Assembly: GCA_014281115.1 (NCBI GenBank) | Contig: JACONQ010000015.1 | Coordinates: 930,001 to 994,000, forward strand | DNA: 64,000 bases | Direction: 5' to 3' | From: Laburnicola sp. R22_1 | Lineage: Eukaryota; Ascomycota; Dothideomycetes; Pleosporales; Didymosphaeriaceae | Part shown: positions 20,261 to 30,700 of the stretch, piece after piece | Numbering within the stretch: position 1 is the first letter of the stretch | How the letters are laid out: each line of letters starts with the position of its first letter | Made by a program: the position numbers and the translations under genes | The notes under the pieces: model-generated | Told to the model about the DNA's origin: nothing | Database searches by the model: none | Seen by the model: only the letters and a program-made list of their open reading frames with translations

Positions 20261-22360
20261 CCGTGTCCGTGCGCGTAATGCCCGGATTCGCGTAATGCCC
20301 GCGCAACACCAAAACACCCTAACTTCAGCACGCGATAACTCCACCATTATGGATCCATATCAGGCTGCGATTGATGAGATAGAATCGCGAGAACCAGGAG
20401 AAGATTTTTCATATATAGAAGTTGCTGCTAGGCATAGGCTTAAACGATCTACGTTGGGTCGAAGGCATCGAGGGGTAACGCGCCCTAGGCAGGTCAAGAA
20501 TATCAACCAGCTAAAACTCAACCTACAGCAAGAGCAGGAGCTCGTATAATATATTAAAGGACTCATAGAGAGACATATACCTTCCACTTAAGAGATAATA
20601 CAGAACTTCGCCTCTACTATAGCAAAGGAGCCAGTCAGCGAGAGCTGGGTTACCCGCTTTATCAACCGACACAGCATTCAGCTTATCTTGTAATAGACAG
20701 TTGGCATGGACAGCAATCGCCACAAAGCTAATTTAGAGGATAAATATCGCCTCTATTTCAACCTCCTACACAGCAAGATCGATTAGTATCAGATAGATCC
20801 TCGTTATATCTACAATATGGACGAAAAAGGCTTCCTGATTGGTATTGTAGGTAGATCAAAACGAATATTCAGCAGACAAATGTGGGAGAAGAAGGAGGTT
20901 AGGGCATCGCTCCAGGATGGCAATCGCGCATAAATTACGCTCCTAGCATGTATCTGCGCTAATAGATCAGCTCTACCACTAAGCCTCATCTATAAGGCTG
21001 CAAACAAGGGCATCCAATTAAGCTGGGTAGAGGATATTAAGGCAGGAGAACAAGAAGTCTTTATCACCTCATCACCCTCTGGCTGGACGAACAACAATAT
21101 TAGGCTTGCCTAGCTTAAACAGGTATTTGATCGCTGCACAAAAGAGAAGACTCGCCAATTATATCAACTCTTGATCGTAGATGGCCATGGATCCCACATC
21201 ACTATGGACTTTATCGACTACTGTGATCAGCATAGGATCCTCCTTGCTATCCTGCCTCCTTATTTAACTCATACGCTTCAGCCTCTTAACGTTGCAATGT
21301 TTAAGCCTCTATCAACAGCCTACTTAGTAGAGCTATCAAGATATCTCCATAGAAGCTAGGGCCTGGTTTCTATCACCAAAGGCGACTTCTTCCCCCTATT
21401 CTGGAACGCGTGGAAGGTCTCCTTCAAGGAATTAACTATCCTTAGCTCTTTTAGAGCCACAGGCATATCGCCACCTGATCCTGATCCTATCCTTAATAGG
21501 TTTACCCAGGATCAAGAATCAGGCGATAGCTCCTCATCAGGGTTTAGTGATCATGACTGGAGAAAGATGGATAGGCTTGTACGCTCTGCAGTGAGTAATC
21601 AAAGTAGCAAGGATACACAAAAGCTTCGTCAATCACTCCACCACCTATCTGTTGAAAATAAGCTGCTTAAGCATGACAACAATGGGCTTAGGCAGGCGCT
21701 ATCTATCAAGAAGAAGCGTGGGAAGAAGAGCAAAGCTTTAGACCTTCAACAGCGCCAGGATTATTATAGTAGGGCTATCTTATAGTCACCAAGGAAAGTA
21801 AGGGAGGCACGTGTTCGTCAATCAATCAAGGAGCAGGAGGATAAGCAGCAGCAGCTTCAAAAAGCAGCGACAGCAGAGCTAAAGAAGGCAGCTAAGCTAT
21901 ATAAGGAGAAAATCCAGCAGGAGAAGCGTGTTGCGCGAGAAGTAGCTAGGGAGGCAAAGGAGAAAGAGAGGGCTGAAAAGGCAGCTCAGCGCGCTGCCCA
22001 GAAGTCTGCCCGCGACGCTGAAAAAGCTCTATAACTATCCTAAAAGGGTAAGAGAAAGGCCTCTTAGCCAGCTCTACAGAGCAGAAAGCGTCAGAAACGT
22101 ATTGTTAATGCTCAAGATAATAGGGAGGCCTCAGAGGGCGCATCTACTTCCCCAACCAGATCTACACGTCGCGGCCGCAACGTCAAGCTTCCTAATAGAT
22201 ATAGATAGTGCAAATTGATCGCAAGCATCGATATAGTGCTACTCTGGAAAATCTCGTGATAATATTGATTGTGGGTGGTTCTATTGCCTGGTCGCTGATA
22301 GAGCGCTTCTGGTGTTGCGCGGGCATTACGCGAATCCGGGCATTACGCGCACGGACACGG
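20261..22360 (+). mobile_element. Pogo-5: pogo/Fot1-like DNA transposon
   Basis: The 2100-bp element has inverted repeats beginning ccgtgtccgtgcgcg that are identical for about 50 bp, flanked by TA (20259-20260 and 22361-22362). The terminus carries a 13-bp motif, cgcgtaatgcccg, twice, 17 bp apart (20272 and 20289). It is inserted at a TA inside the inner 17-bp unit of the right terminus of Pogo-3. Confidence 0.94.
20349..22259 (+). pseudogene. Pogo-5 transposase, moderately RIPped
   Basis: This is one frame from ATG 20349 (MDPYQAAIDEIE) to TGA 22257-22259, about 636 residues, without frameshift but with about 12 nonsense codons. Visible are a helix-turn-helix (AARHRLKRSTLGRRHRG), YNMDEKGFLIG (first Asp), LLIVDGHGSH (second Asp intact) and THTLQPLNV (third position Asn, CTTGAC to CTTAAC). 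The second and third positions are 35 residues apart. The C-terminal third is a long Lys/Glu/Ala/Gln-rich coiled-coil-like region, with open stretches at 21567-21785 and 21787-22032. It ends near LPNRYR. Confidence 0.88.
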
Positions 22361-22390
22361 TAATCTGTCCGGGCTACTAATAGAATATGT

Positions 22391-22514
22391 TATGAGCTAT
22401 GGCTATTAAGGATAAGTAGACAATATAATTGTCTTGCCTTTGCTTTTATTTCGCGATTAAACACCTGTTTAAGCCATAAGAGCCCTAGCTTATTATTAGT
22501 CTATTTACTAGGTA
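22391..22514 (-). pseudogene. Pogo-1 transposase, middle part
   Basis: This short fragment lies between Pogo-3 and Pogo-6. Read on the minus strand it gives the TNN..WLKQVF region followed by LLILNSHSS, the block that holds the second catalytic Asp in pogo transposases (Asn here). Joined across Pogo-3 it continues into the 16265-16282 scrap; joined across Pogo-6 it continues into the N-terminal part. Both junctions restore the reading frame when one TA is removed, which confirms both insertions. Confidence 0.75.
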
Positions 22515-24429
22515 AGCCAAGGGTCCTAGTTTTCGACAGCCCCGTGTTTCCGACACCCTGCAAAGCCCCGCCGCCATCACTACCCTGGTTACGAATGTGT
22601 TCACAACTTTGTCAAATAAATCTCTAAAAACACAAAATAAACTACATTTAAAGAGCTTTAATCGCTTTCTTTATCTACACTTAAATTATGGGCAAGATAC
22701 TATTGTGTTAGTTGTTGATCCCGTGCCAAACGTCGAACCAATGCCTGCTCCGCTTCCTCCTTAGAGCAACTCTCCTCCACCTCCTGCGTTAGGCTTCTCG
22801 CCTTGCGAACACGTTAGGAGGGCTCCTAATTAGTCTAAGAGAGAACCTCTGCAAGACTCGCGAAGCGATTATTTGGATTAATTACGACTTTGCGGCGTTT
22901 TGGCGGATTTGCTTACTTAACATGCTCGCGCAAGGAAGCAATCTCACAATCCTTCATAGAGACCTCTATTGCGATACAGTCCAGCGCTGTGGCAGCAAGC
23001 CGAATATATCGTTGTGTAGCTAGAGAGCTGTTTTTTCTAGAAAATAGCTTTACAATGTCGCTACTGCGTTTTGGCGTCCTAATATCTATAGTAGAAGAGG
23101 GGGGTGTTAACGGCTGTTGGCGCACTATGACCCACTGAGAACCTAAGGGCTTATCCACGCTCTTAGGATACAGCCCTGTTGCCTTCTACCCAGCTCGTAC
23201 GCACTGCTCTTAAAGACCGATTTTACGCGCTTCTGCATAAAATTTAAGAAATCTGGCCTTCCTAACCTTCGTTGCATCTGTCAGAGCTGTATGCTCGCTG
23301 AGGAACCGCTAATACGCTGCCTTTAGACTTAAGAAATAACTAAGATCTAAAGGCTAGAGTATATATAAAGTATAGGCAGGCAAAAAGAGCAAGTAAATAT
23401 TATTTAGGTAATATGTAGTTATAAATTCGTCCAAGGTATGACTGCTATAACCGTCGATAATAAGCAACCGTGCCTTGGATGGATCGTTAGGCTCAGTCTG
23501 GGGCAAGAACACCTTCTCCAGCCACTTAATAGCAATTTTGTTGCTTGTCTATCTATTTTGCGAGAAGGTAATATGCTAGCTAGAATGTTGAGCCAAAAAC
23601 TCCCGCTTAAACCACTGCTCCTAGATGCTTTTGGCCTTAAAGATAACAAGGGGGTCTAGAGCGACACTAAGCGCGAAGATATACTCTATTATAGAGGTCT
23701 AAGTATAGGCATTTACTATCTTAACTAGTACAGAGTTCAGATTTTCCTGCGAGGAGCCAATGACAAGCCTATTAATACCCTGGCCTTCCATAATGCCGCC
23801 CTTGTCGGCATTGTACCTCTGTTGGGGGGGAATCCAGCTCACGGTCCCGTACAGGTCGAACAAGTGCCTGATATTATCTAGAGTAGCTGCATTTATGCGT
23901 TCCTAGTTAGTCCAGCAGCCTAACTTTATCTTAATAGCCAGGTGGCGCCGCAAAAAGTGATTAGACCACTTCCTCCCTAGGTTCCTATGGTCACCCTCTT
24001 GCTTAAGCACGCCAGTTGCGATGGCTCGCACTTGCGCATGCGTTGGCGCGTAACTAAGGGCCTCCTGCTAAAGAATCTAGTGCTCTAGATGCTCTTCTTA
24101 AATAGTTGTAAGCCGCTGTTTACTATTGTAAGCGTATTAGTAAGGTTAGGCACTATTAAAGCGGCCGCGAAGAGTGTTCCGTGGTATCCTATACTAAGCA
24201 GCAGCAGTGGCCAAAGCGACCCCAGATTCGAGGTCTGCAAGTGCATTTTGGACGTCGCCCTCTATATATCTAGCCATTAGAAGATAGAAAAAATGATGCA
24301 GAAAGATGAATTGAAATTAATAAAGAATTGAATTTTTAAGAACTTATATTCGGTTGTAGTGCATGATAAGGAGGCGCGGTTGTGGGGCTGTCCGAAACAC
24401 GGGGGTGTCGGAAACTAGGACCCCTGGCT
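22515..24429 (-). mobile_element. Pogo-6: DDE_1 DNA transposon
   Basis: The 1915-bp element has inverted termini agccaagggtcctagtttt, flanked by TA (22513-22514 and 24430-24431). The terminus has the motif gtttycgacascc twice, 17 bp apart (22529 and 22546). It is inserted in the Pogo-1 transposase; removal restores the frame. Confidence 0.9.
22680..24277 (-). pseudogene. Pogo-6 transposase, RIPped
   Basis: The start is the ATG at 24275-24277 (MARYIEGDVQNALADLESG). Visible are YNADKGGIMEGQG (first Asp, near 23810), LLIIDGYSSHTLDEF (second Asp, near 23450) and LxPLDLSYF (third Asp intact, near 23360). VGSSQENLNSV-type sequence between them is typical of a different pogo subgroup from Pogo-1, -2 and -5. 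TAG and TAA codons occur throughout; 23158-22913 is open. The C-terminus near 22680 is uncertain. Confidence 0.82.
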
Positions 24430-24431
24430 TA

Positions 24432-25158
24432 ATGAGGCAAAGAAGGTTTTATGCTCTGTAGGGTTGAAATCTTAAAGCTATAAGTCTTGTATCTTGCTAG
24501 AAACAGCCTAATAAATTAGCGCAGGTATGAGATAGCTGCTGTTGGCGCAAATATAGGCTATTGTAGTTATCCACTCCCTATTACTGTCCTAGAGTGCTTG
24601 TTTCACGCCTCTGTGATTATATTGATAGCGGGAGAACACGCGCTTTATTTTTAACAGCACCCTAATTAAGAAGCCCTTCTTATCTATATTGTAGATATTG
24701 CGCGCCTTAATATTGTACTAAGTTATCTTCTAGTCTAGGAGCTTAAAATATAGGGCGTATTTAAAGGTAGAGTTAGCTCTGTGGCGTGTAAAATTAATGC
24801 TGGATGCCCATTAAGATACAAGCTCAATGTGATGCCGCGCAATAAAGCAATCAACCTAGTTTTTTCCTAGCTCTTTTCCTGCTATTTCTGCTGCGAAATT
24901 CCGTATCATCTTCCTTGTAGGTGGTAGCCCTCGTACACAGAGCTTATTAATATATTGTACGAGCTTAGTTTCCTATGTAGAGTTAAGAAGGCGCATATTA
25001 TCGACTTTCTCCGCATAGCTGCCAATAACCCGGCAGTAACGCTTCGACAGCAACGTTTAATTAACACTATACTTTTTCGCAGTCTAAGTATAATTAGGCT
25101 TCTCTCCAAGCTTTAGCGATTTTAACAACTCTAGGGCAGCCTCTATTAGGTGTATATT
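24432..25158 (-). pseudogene. Pogo-1 transposase, N-terminal part
   Basis: This is the N-terminal DNA-binding region and first DDE block on the minus strand. An EKPNYTxTAKKYSV helix-turn-helix stretch lies near 25090, and IYNIDKKGFLI, with the first catalytic Asp, near 24690. The start codon is uncertain: the expected ATG near 25158 appears as ATA, consistent with RIP. Several TAG and TAA codons are present. The terminal repeat lies immediately upstream. Confidence 0.7.
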
Positions 25159-25246
25159 AGTGGTGTAAAGCGATTCTAAAAGTGCGGGAGATTTGGTGTT
25201 GGCTGTGTATAAGGTAGGGCTGTGCACAAGGTGGTAACCCATAGTA

Positions 25247-26212
25247 TACAAATTAGGCTTAGAAATAACAATGCAAACGTAATTTTTGGGCAAAATGGAA
25301 CATAGACATTCAGAGTTAGCTGCGGCAGATTATTTTTGTAGACTTATAACAATATTCGTCGTTCTTATTTATATTTTTTTTAACTTTATTCTCCCTTACA
25401 TAGTCTAAACGTAGGGTATCCTAACCTTAATTCTATGCACGCCTAAAATTAGTAGCAAATAATAAAATAGGAACCTTATTAAGTAGATTCTAAAAGGACT
25501 TTAGCTACTAATAGAAAGTAGAGTAGACTAATAGCAAAGCTCTAAAGAGCCTAGTGCGATAACGTGTAGCATTTCTATAGTAAGGAGTAGAGTTCTTATA
25601 ATAAAGTGTATAGTTCTTATAGAACTATAGCGTAAACTAGCACTTATTAACGTACTCTATCTCTAGAGATAAAAATAGACTCTAATAATAAGGTGCTATG
25701 CGTGTGCAGAAATAATAGTAACGCCACTTCTTATAAACTAGTAATTAAAACTACTTATATAGCCTACGCTATGTAATCTTATAACTATATATTAATTAGA
25801 AAGTTATAAGGGCGTTAAGCGACTTATATAATAATAAGGTAAGAAGGGCGTACTAACTATCTAGTAGCTCTAATAGGTAGGTGTTTACACGCATTTGCAC
25901 TTTATCCTACTTAGCCTATGCCTTATAACTCTAGCGCATTTACTTATAAAGCTAATTAAAGCTATAGATAGTATACTATAGGGCTAAGCTATTCTATGCA
26001 TTAGTGCTGCCCTAGTAAAAGGGTGTAGTTAGTAGTAGTTTAAAAAGGGCTAGTTCGCCCCTAGATAGGCGGGTTAAGGCCTTAAGCTCTTGCTTAAAAT
26101 AGTTTTAATAGAGTAGGAACTTTTTGCTAAAACTAGAGTACGTCCCCTTATTCTTTTCTATAGTGCTATATGTGCCTATAAATAAAATATAGGAATTATT
26201 ATTAACCTTTGT
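25247..26212 (+). other. Continuation of the unidentified RIPped sequence after Pogo-1
   Basis: The first 60 or so bases continue, in frame, the coding stretch broken at 1568. Beyond about 25400 it is TA-rich with no recognisable motif on either strand. It ends at the tttgt target duplication (26208-26212) of Copia-3. Confidence 0.45.
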
Positions 26213-26479
26213 TGTTGAATGGGCTCTACAGCTAGCTGATTGAACAGAATGGTTACACATTTAATTAGCAAGAGAGAGGGTTGTACGGTGTACACAGCGT
26301 ACGGAGGGTAGGTAGGGTGAGGGAAATAGATCTGGTTGTTACTTGCTTGTTATTCTATTAAGGTGCGGATGAAAAGGAGAAGACTCTGCAGCGCACGGGC
26401 ATCACGTGACGCTTATATGATGCCTATCGTGCGAAAACCTCAACACCATAAGGAGCCTTGCCCGTACGGTGTATAGACA
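26213..26479 (-). repeat. Copia-3 3' LTR
   Basis: 267 bp, beginning TGTTGAATGG and ending GTATAGACA on the plus strand. Confidence 0.93.
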
Positions 26480-27728
26480 CTGGCAACTTTTTGTTTTAAG
26501 GTTGCTGTTAGCTATACCTGGTTCTCTCCTCCTCCGCACAAACTATCTACTTGCCCCTATTCCCCCTATGCGTACGCACGTTCTGTACGCTCTATATAAG
26601 GCTAGGTTTCTTGCTGTTTGCATAGAAATTCCATTAAGTAATAATTTGTTGACCTTATTAGGAGCAGTGAGGTAATCTGGCCAATAGCAGTCCAGAGTAA
26701 GATTGCGCAGTTAATATTAAGACTGCGGCGAACATATGCTATTCGTACAAGGCTCTTCTGCTCAGTTCGGTCTTCGTATAGTAGGTAAGCTGTTTGTTCA
26801 GGCAGTAGAATGGAGTAATCGTATAACGTTAGGTGTTTGCCGTTAAGGAGCTAGATAATTGCGCAATTAAGGCTCTATTAAGGCTCTGTACAGAGGGGAA
26901 AAGGCATAAAATACTGGCCTCCCTCCCTCTATTCTTCTCTTTCTCACCCTTAACTTCGAACATCTCTTCGTACGTATCCTATTCCCTGGCTCTTTTCTCT
27001 TCTTATTGTGCAATGCTCTATTTCGTACAGTGCTAAACTGTGGTAGGATATGGCTCTCCAACCTACCGCTAGCAACCAAGTTGCCCTCCATAGATTTGCC
27101 ATTGTTGTACTAAACCTGCCCAACGGACGCATGCGCGTCACTCTCCCAACTGCGTCTGTGGCTAATTGTACATTCTTTCAGAACATCTCTATTAATATAA
27201 GTTTCCCAGTTCTCTTTTCGTACGCAGGTTAACTTGAAATAGCCTGAGGAGCAAGCTGTCGCGCAGATGCCTTCGCACGACATTAATGTTATTCTTCCAG
27301 GCGGTACGGACTTGCGCCTGTGGGTTGCGAAGGTTGTACGGCGCGAGGGATACTTCCGCGCGGTCCTCGTACAGTCTCGCGGTTAGCTCGCGAACACTCT
27401 GTGCGCGCGTCGCTGCGGCGGCAATACTAGGCCTTCGCCCTTCACTAACTGTTGTACAATCCCGACTTTCCAGACTGGTGTGTGCAGTTCTTGTGTCTGG
27501 CAGAGCCATGGTGCTTAGTGCGATCACCACAATTAATAGGCTAGGGGTGATAGGTTTGGTAGTCTGGTGTCCATAGATTCTTAAATAAAAACTCCTCTCT
27601 AAAATAAATGTGCCAATTTGTCTTTTGTTCAAGGTAATAAAGAGTAAAATATTATGTGCGTATAAAAGATAAATAAGTGTATGCGCAAATAAACAAATAA
27701 ACAATAAGGAAATATTTCTATACGAAGG
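26480..27728 (-). other. Copia-3 extra region between pol and 3' LTR
   Basis: About 1.25 kb lies between the pol stop and the 3' LTR on the element's sense strand, whereas Copia-4 has about 90 bp there. It has fewer RIP stops than gag-pol. It holds the ORF at 27192-27506, an interrupted sense-strand stretch near 27091-26867 rich in Lys/Arg, and a short antisense ORF at 27050-27232. I recognise none of them. It could be an accessory gene, captured host DNA or a long 3' UTR. Confidence 0.6.
27192..27506 (-). CDS. Possible accessory ORF of Copia-3, unknown function
   Basis: Taking the Met near 27506 (MALPDTRTAHTSL), this ORF has about 104 codons. Upstream codons to 27704 are also open (170 in all), but they are Phe/Leu-rich and look like leader or UTR. 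The protein is basic and hydrophilic, Arg-rich (VRRHLRDSLLLRLFQ), with no membrane segment, zinc motif or known fold. It lies just downstream of pol, in the same orientation. Its lack of RIP stops beside a RIPped pol is notable, though GC-richer sequence with few target dinucleotides would stay open by chance. Confidence that it is a gene is low. Confidence 0.3.
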   Translation of the reverse strand, partial: ALPDTRTAHTSLESRDCTTVSEGRRPSIAAAATRAQSVRELTARLYEDRAEVSLAPYNLRNPQAQVRTAWKNNINVVRRHLRDSLLLRLFQVNLRTKRELGNLY

Positions 27729-30700
27729 CTAGGTAGAGCGTGCGGGCTCTAGACGATTAACTAATGCTTTAACAGCAATCATTAAGGTGTTAGTAGAGAT
27801 TAAGGACTCTAGGGCCTGGTTTAGAGCCTTCTTCGTACAGGCATTAGCAGGGTTGTCCTTCCCATTAATCCACCTAATCTTAGAGATCTCGCGGTGCTCG
27901 TATGACTCGCGGAGCGACATAATATCAATTATAAGGCGCTTCTCATTCGTAGTTCCTAGTTGTACGAGGTAGTCATAGAGAGACTTCGAATCTATGTAGA
28001 CAACTACTAGGATTGGCGGTAGATTGAGCGTACGTATAATCTTCTAGAGAGTTGTACTAATAGCAATAGCATTGTCAAACCCTCCTACCATGCCATATAG
28101 CTTACTAGCTAGTACGCTCCTTATTACCCTCTTGCACTTAGTCGAATTCCAGTGTACAATATTCGCGCGGATCTTAAAGTTGTTACTATCTCCCGTATGA
28201 TGCTCATTGCCTAGAGCAATTAGGAATCCTAGCTGTAAGCTTAGGTCCTTATTATTGGCAAATAAGCCATTAGTGAAGATAAACAGCTTTGTACGATAGA
28301 GATCCAATAGTATAAAGGTAAGACCGCGCTCACTATTATTAATCTGCCACTAGATTTGTACGTTTAATGCCTTAATATCCTTGTGCAAAGGTGTTGTAGT
28401 CTAAGCGGCAACAGACAGGTTAAATACAGCCTCTAGTTGGCATATAAATGCAATATAGGCGCCTCTCGCACGCTGCTCCACATATCTCTATATAGTATCC
28501 CTATCTTTGGGATTAATTGTGCAAAGGCCCTTTGCTTAACCTTTTTGTGTAAGCACTACAGTGTTACGCACAAGTTAGATTCTTCCACCATTAAATTTAA
28601 TAGACTAATCCTTAGCAAGGATAGTCTTATCCTTCGCACAGAATATAGCTTTCTTAAGCTTCTCCTCTTCTCTTTGTGCGAAGTTCTTATTAACAATGCT
28701 AAGGGTATCATCTGTCTAAAGACCGGTGATCCCAAAGGTGTGCTCACCTTTATTAGTAATAAGCAAGCATGGGTTGTATAATAAGATCCTCATTCTAAGT
28801 TTCTCCTTGTGGTAATTATAGTAGGTCTTAAACCAGTACAGACCTAATTTAGCTGCACCATAGAGTGGTCATGCAATACGGAAAATTGTGTTTGGCAGAA
28901 AACTTGTGCGCAACTCCTTTGGTGGTCTAGCATAGAGTGTACGAGACAGCTTGTTAGTAGACTGAATGTAGGCCTGGGTGATGTCTCGCAGTTCGAAATG
29001 CATCCTGTACGTTGCTTGTAGGCTTGCTCCTACTATAAGGAGCAGTTGTTGGCTCATCCTCTGGATTGTTGGTGATTAAGTAAGGATCTTGTCCTTCTCC
29101 TCATCTAAGTGACTAGCGAACACAAGGCGGGATTTCTCGTACGGTTAAGTAGTCTTGCCTTTGACTTCTCGTACGAGGCGGAGGTTAAAGACTCTGCCTA
29201 CATGCTTAGATGGATTGAAAGAAAGAATCTCAAATGTGCCATTAGTAATAAGGGCGTCCATTTCCGTGCGGTCCGATTCTTTAAAGGGCGCTCCAGGTGT
29301 TGTGATTACACCTTCCGCACGGAGCTTCAGAGACAGTTCCCAATCGCTTGTTTCCTTCTGGGTAAGGAATGTAGCTGGTGCGCGAATGCGGCTGCTTCTG
29401 CGCGCATTGCCAGCTTCGTGCGCAGGATGTGGTTCATTGTCTAAGGGAGAACTATCCTGTGGCACTGGCTCGGGTTGTCGTACGGCGTCTTTCCTTAGGC
29501 GTCCTCTCTTCTTCTTCTCTGGAGGATTCCTTTGCATAGGAGCGACATCATCCGCTTTATACGAAGGTGGGAGAGTGTGATCTTCTTCGCGGTAGTAGGG
29601 CTTGACCTGCGTACAGCGGAACTTCACTGGACCATTCCTAAGATTAAGAAGCACATCTCTGTCCTTAATGCTCTTAATCGCGTACGGACTAGTCCATCCA
29701 CCTTTCTCTCTCCATACCATGACTTTAGATCCAAGAGGAAGTTTGAGAACTTTGTGCGCTGCTACTGGGCCATTGCGGGTGTTCAGCGCACGATTAATAT
29801 TAGTGTTATCTCTTTCCCTTTGCAGCATCTGCATCGCCTTTCGCACAGCATTTGCGCGTGCGACAATATTAGGCAATGGAGGAGAATCTATACTAATCCT
29901 AGGGTATGCGCCAAAGACTAGCAGTGTTGGTACAAGGCCATCTGGGCCTGCGGTGTTATTAATGGCCTTGACAGCTATCTGGAGGATGTCCTTATCATCC
30001 GTACGATCTCCTAGTTTAGCCTTAAGAATACTAAACGCTCTATAGAGGGGTGCGTGCGAGCGTTCAACCTTCCCAACTACCCAATATGCCTCCACAGGCA
30101 TCTGCTTACATGTTGCGCTAATAATCTTCGCACAGTTCCTAAACTCATCTAATACGAAGTTTGTACCTAGGTTATATACAATATAGTCAGGTAGACCTTG
30201 GTAGACATTAATCCAGCATTAATAAAGAGCTTCCCAGGTATCTCGTGCAGACATCGATTTTAGAAAGATGGCGGCTTAAAATAATGTATCTGTATTAATA
30301 AAATGCAATGTATCCTTGGTTCCAATGCGTACAATATTAATAATAATCTCATAGTTAAAGTGGGTATTATTCTTAATAGTAAACTTAAAGCGACGCGGGG
30401 CTTGTGCGTGCGACTAGCAGTGGTGGCAAAACTTCTTCATCTTGTTTAGTACAGTAGTATCCACCTTATGGCCAGCGCTAGTAAGCATCTTCTAAAGTCT
30501 TTTCATATAAGGGTGTCCAAATTAGCGGTGTAGGCGGCGGAGTTCTAACTTAGTAAAGAAGGACACAGTTTCTTCCTTACTAACATTAAAGAAAGAATGT
30601 CCCTATTTGCGTACAACAGGTATAGTTGTACCATCCTTTTGTACAATAATATTCAGAACATTATTAAAATAGGCACTAAGCTTGTTAGTGTCCGCAAGTG

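Larger units (their letters stand above)
16283..22390 (-). mobile_element. Pogo-3: Tan1-like pogo transposon holding Pogo-4 and Pogo-5
   Basis: The element has inverted termini acatattctat, flanked by TA (16281-16282 and 22391-22392). The left terminus has a perfect contiguous tandem of the 17-mer atcagtagcccggacag (16292-16308 and 16309-16325). At the right end the two units are diverged and Pogo-5 is inserted at a TA in the inner one. Without insertions it is about 2.2 kb. The target is the HSS(H/Y)IN block of the Pogo-1 transposase; removing it restores that frame. Confidence 0.9.
1569..25244 (-). mobile_element. Pogo-1: pogo/Fot1-like DNA transposon, outer host of the nest
   Basis: The terminal inverted repeats begin ctatgggt at 1569 and, reversed, at 25244, and are flanked by the TA duplication (1567-1568 and 25245-25246). 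Each terminus has two copies of a motif 17 bp apart; on the left these are 1579-1590 and 1596-1607. Copia-1, Pogo-3 and Pogo-6 are inserted in it. Without them it is about 2.1 kb, the size of the other Fot1-like copies here. The transposase runs on the minus strand and is heavily RIPped. Confidence 0.85.

Noticed and set aside
29109..30045. Plus-strand ORFs of 111-147 codons over the Copia-3 integrase
   Set aside because: They are antisense shadows of the real pol fragment 30101-29145, which has integrase motifs.
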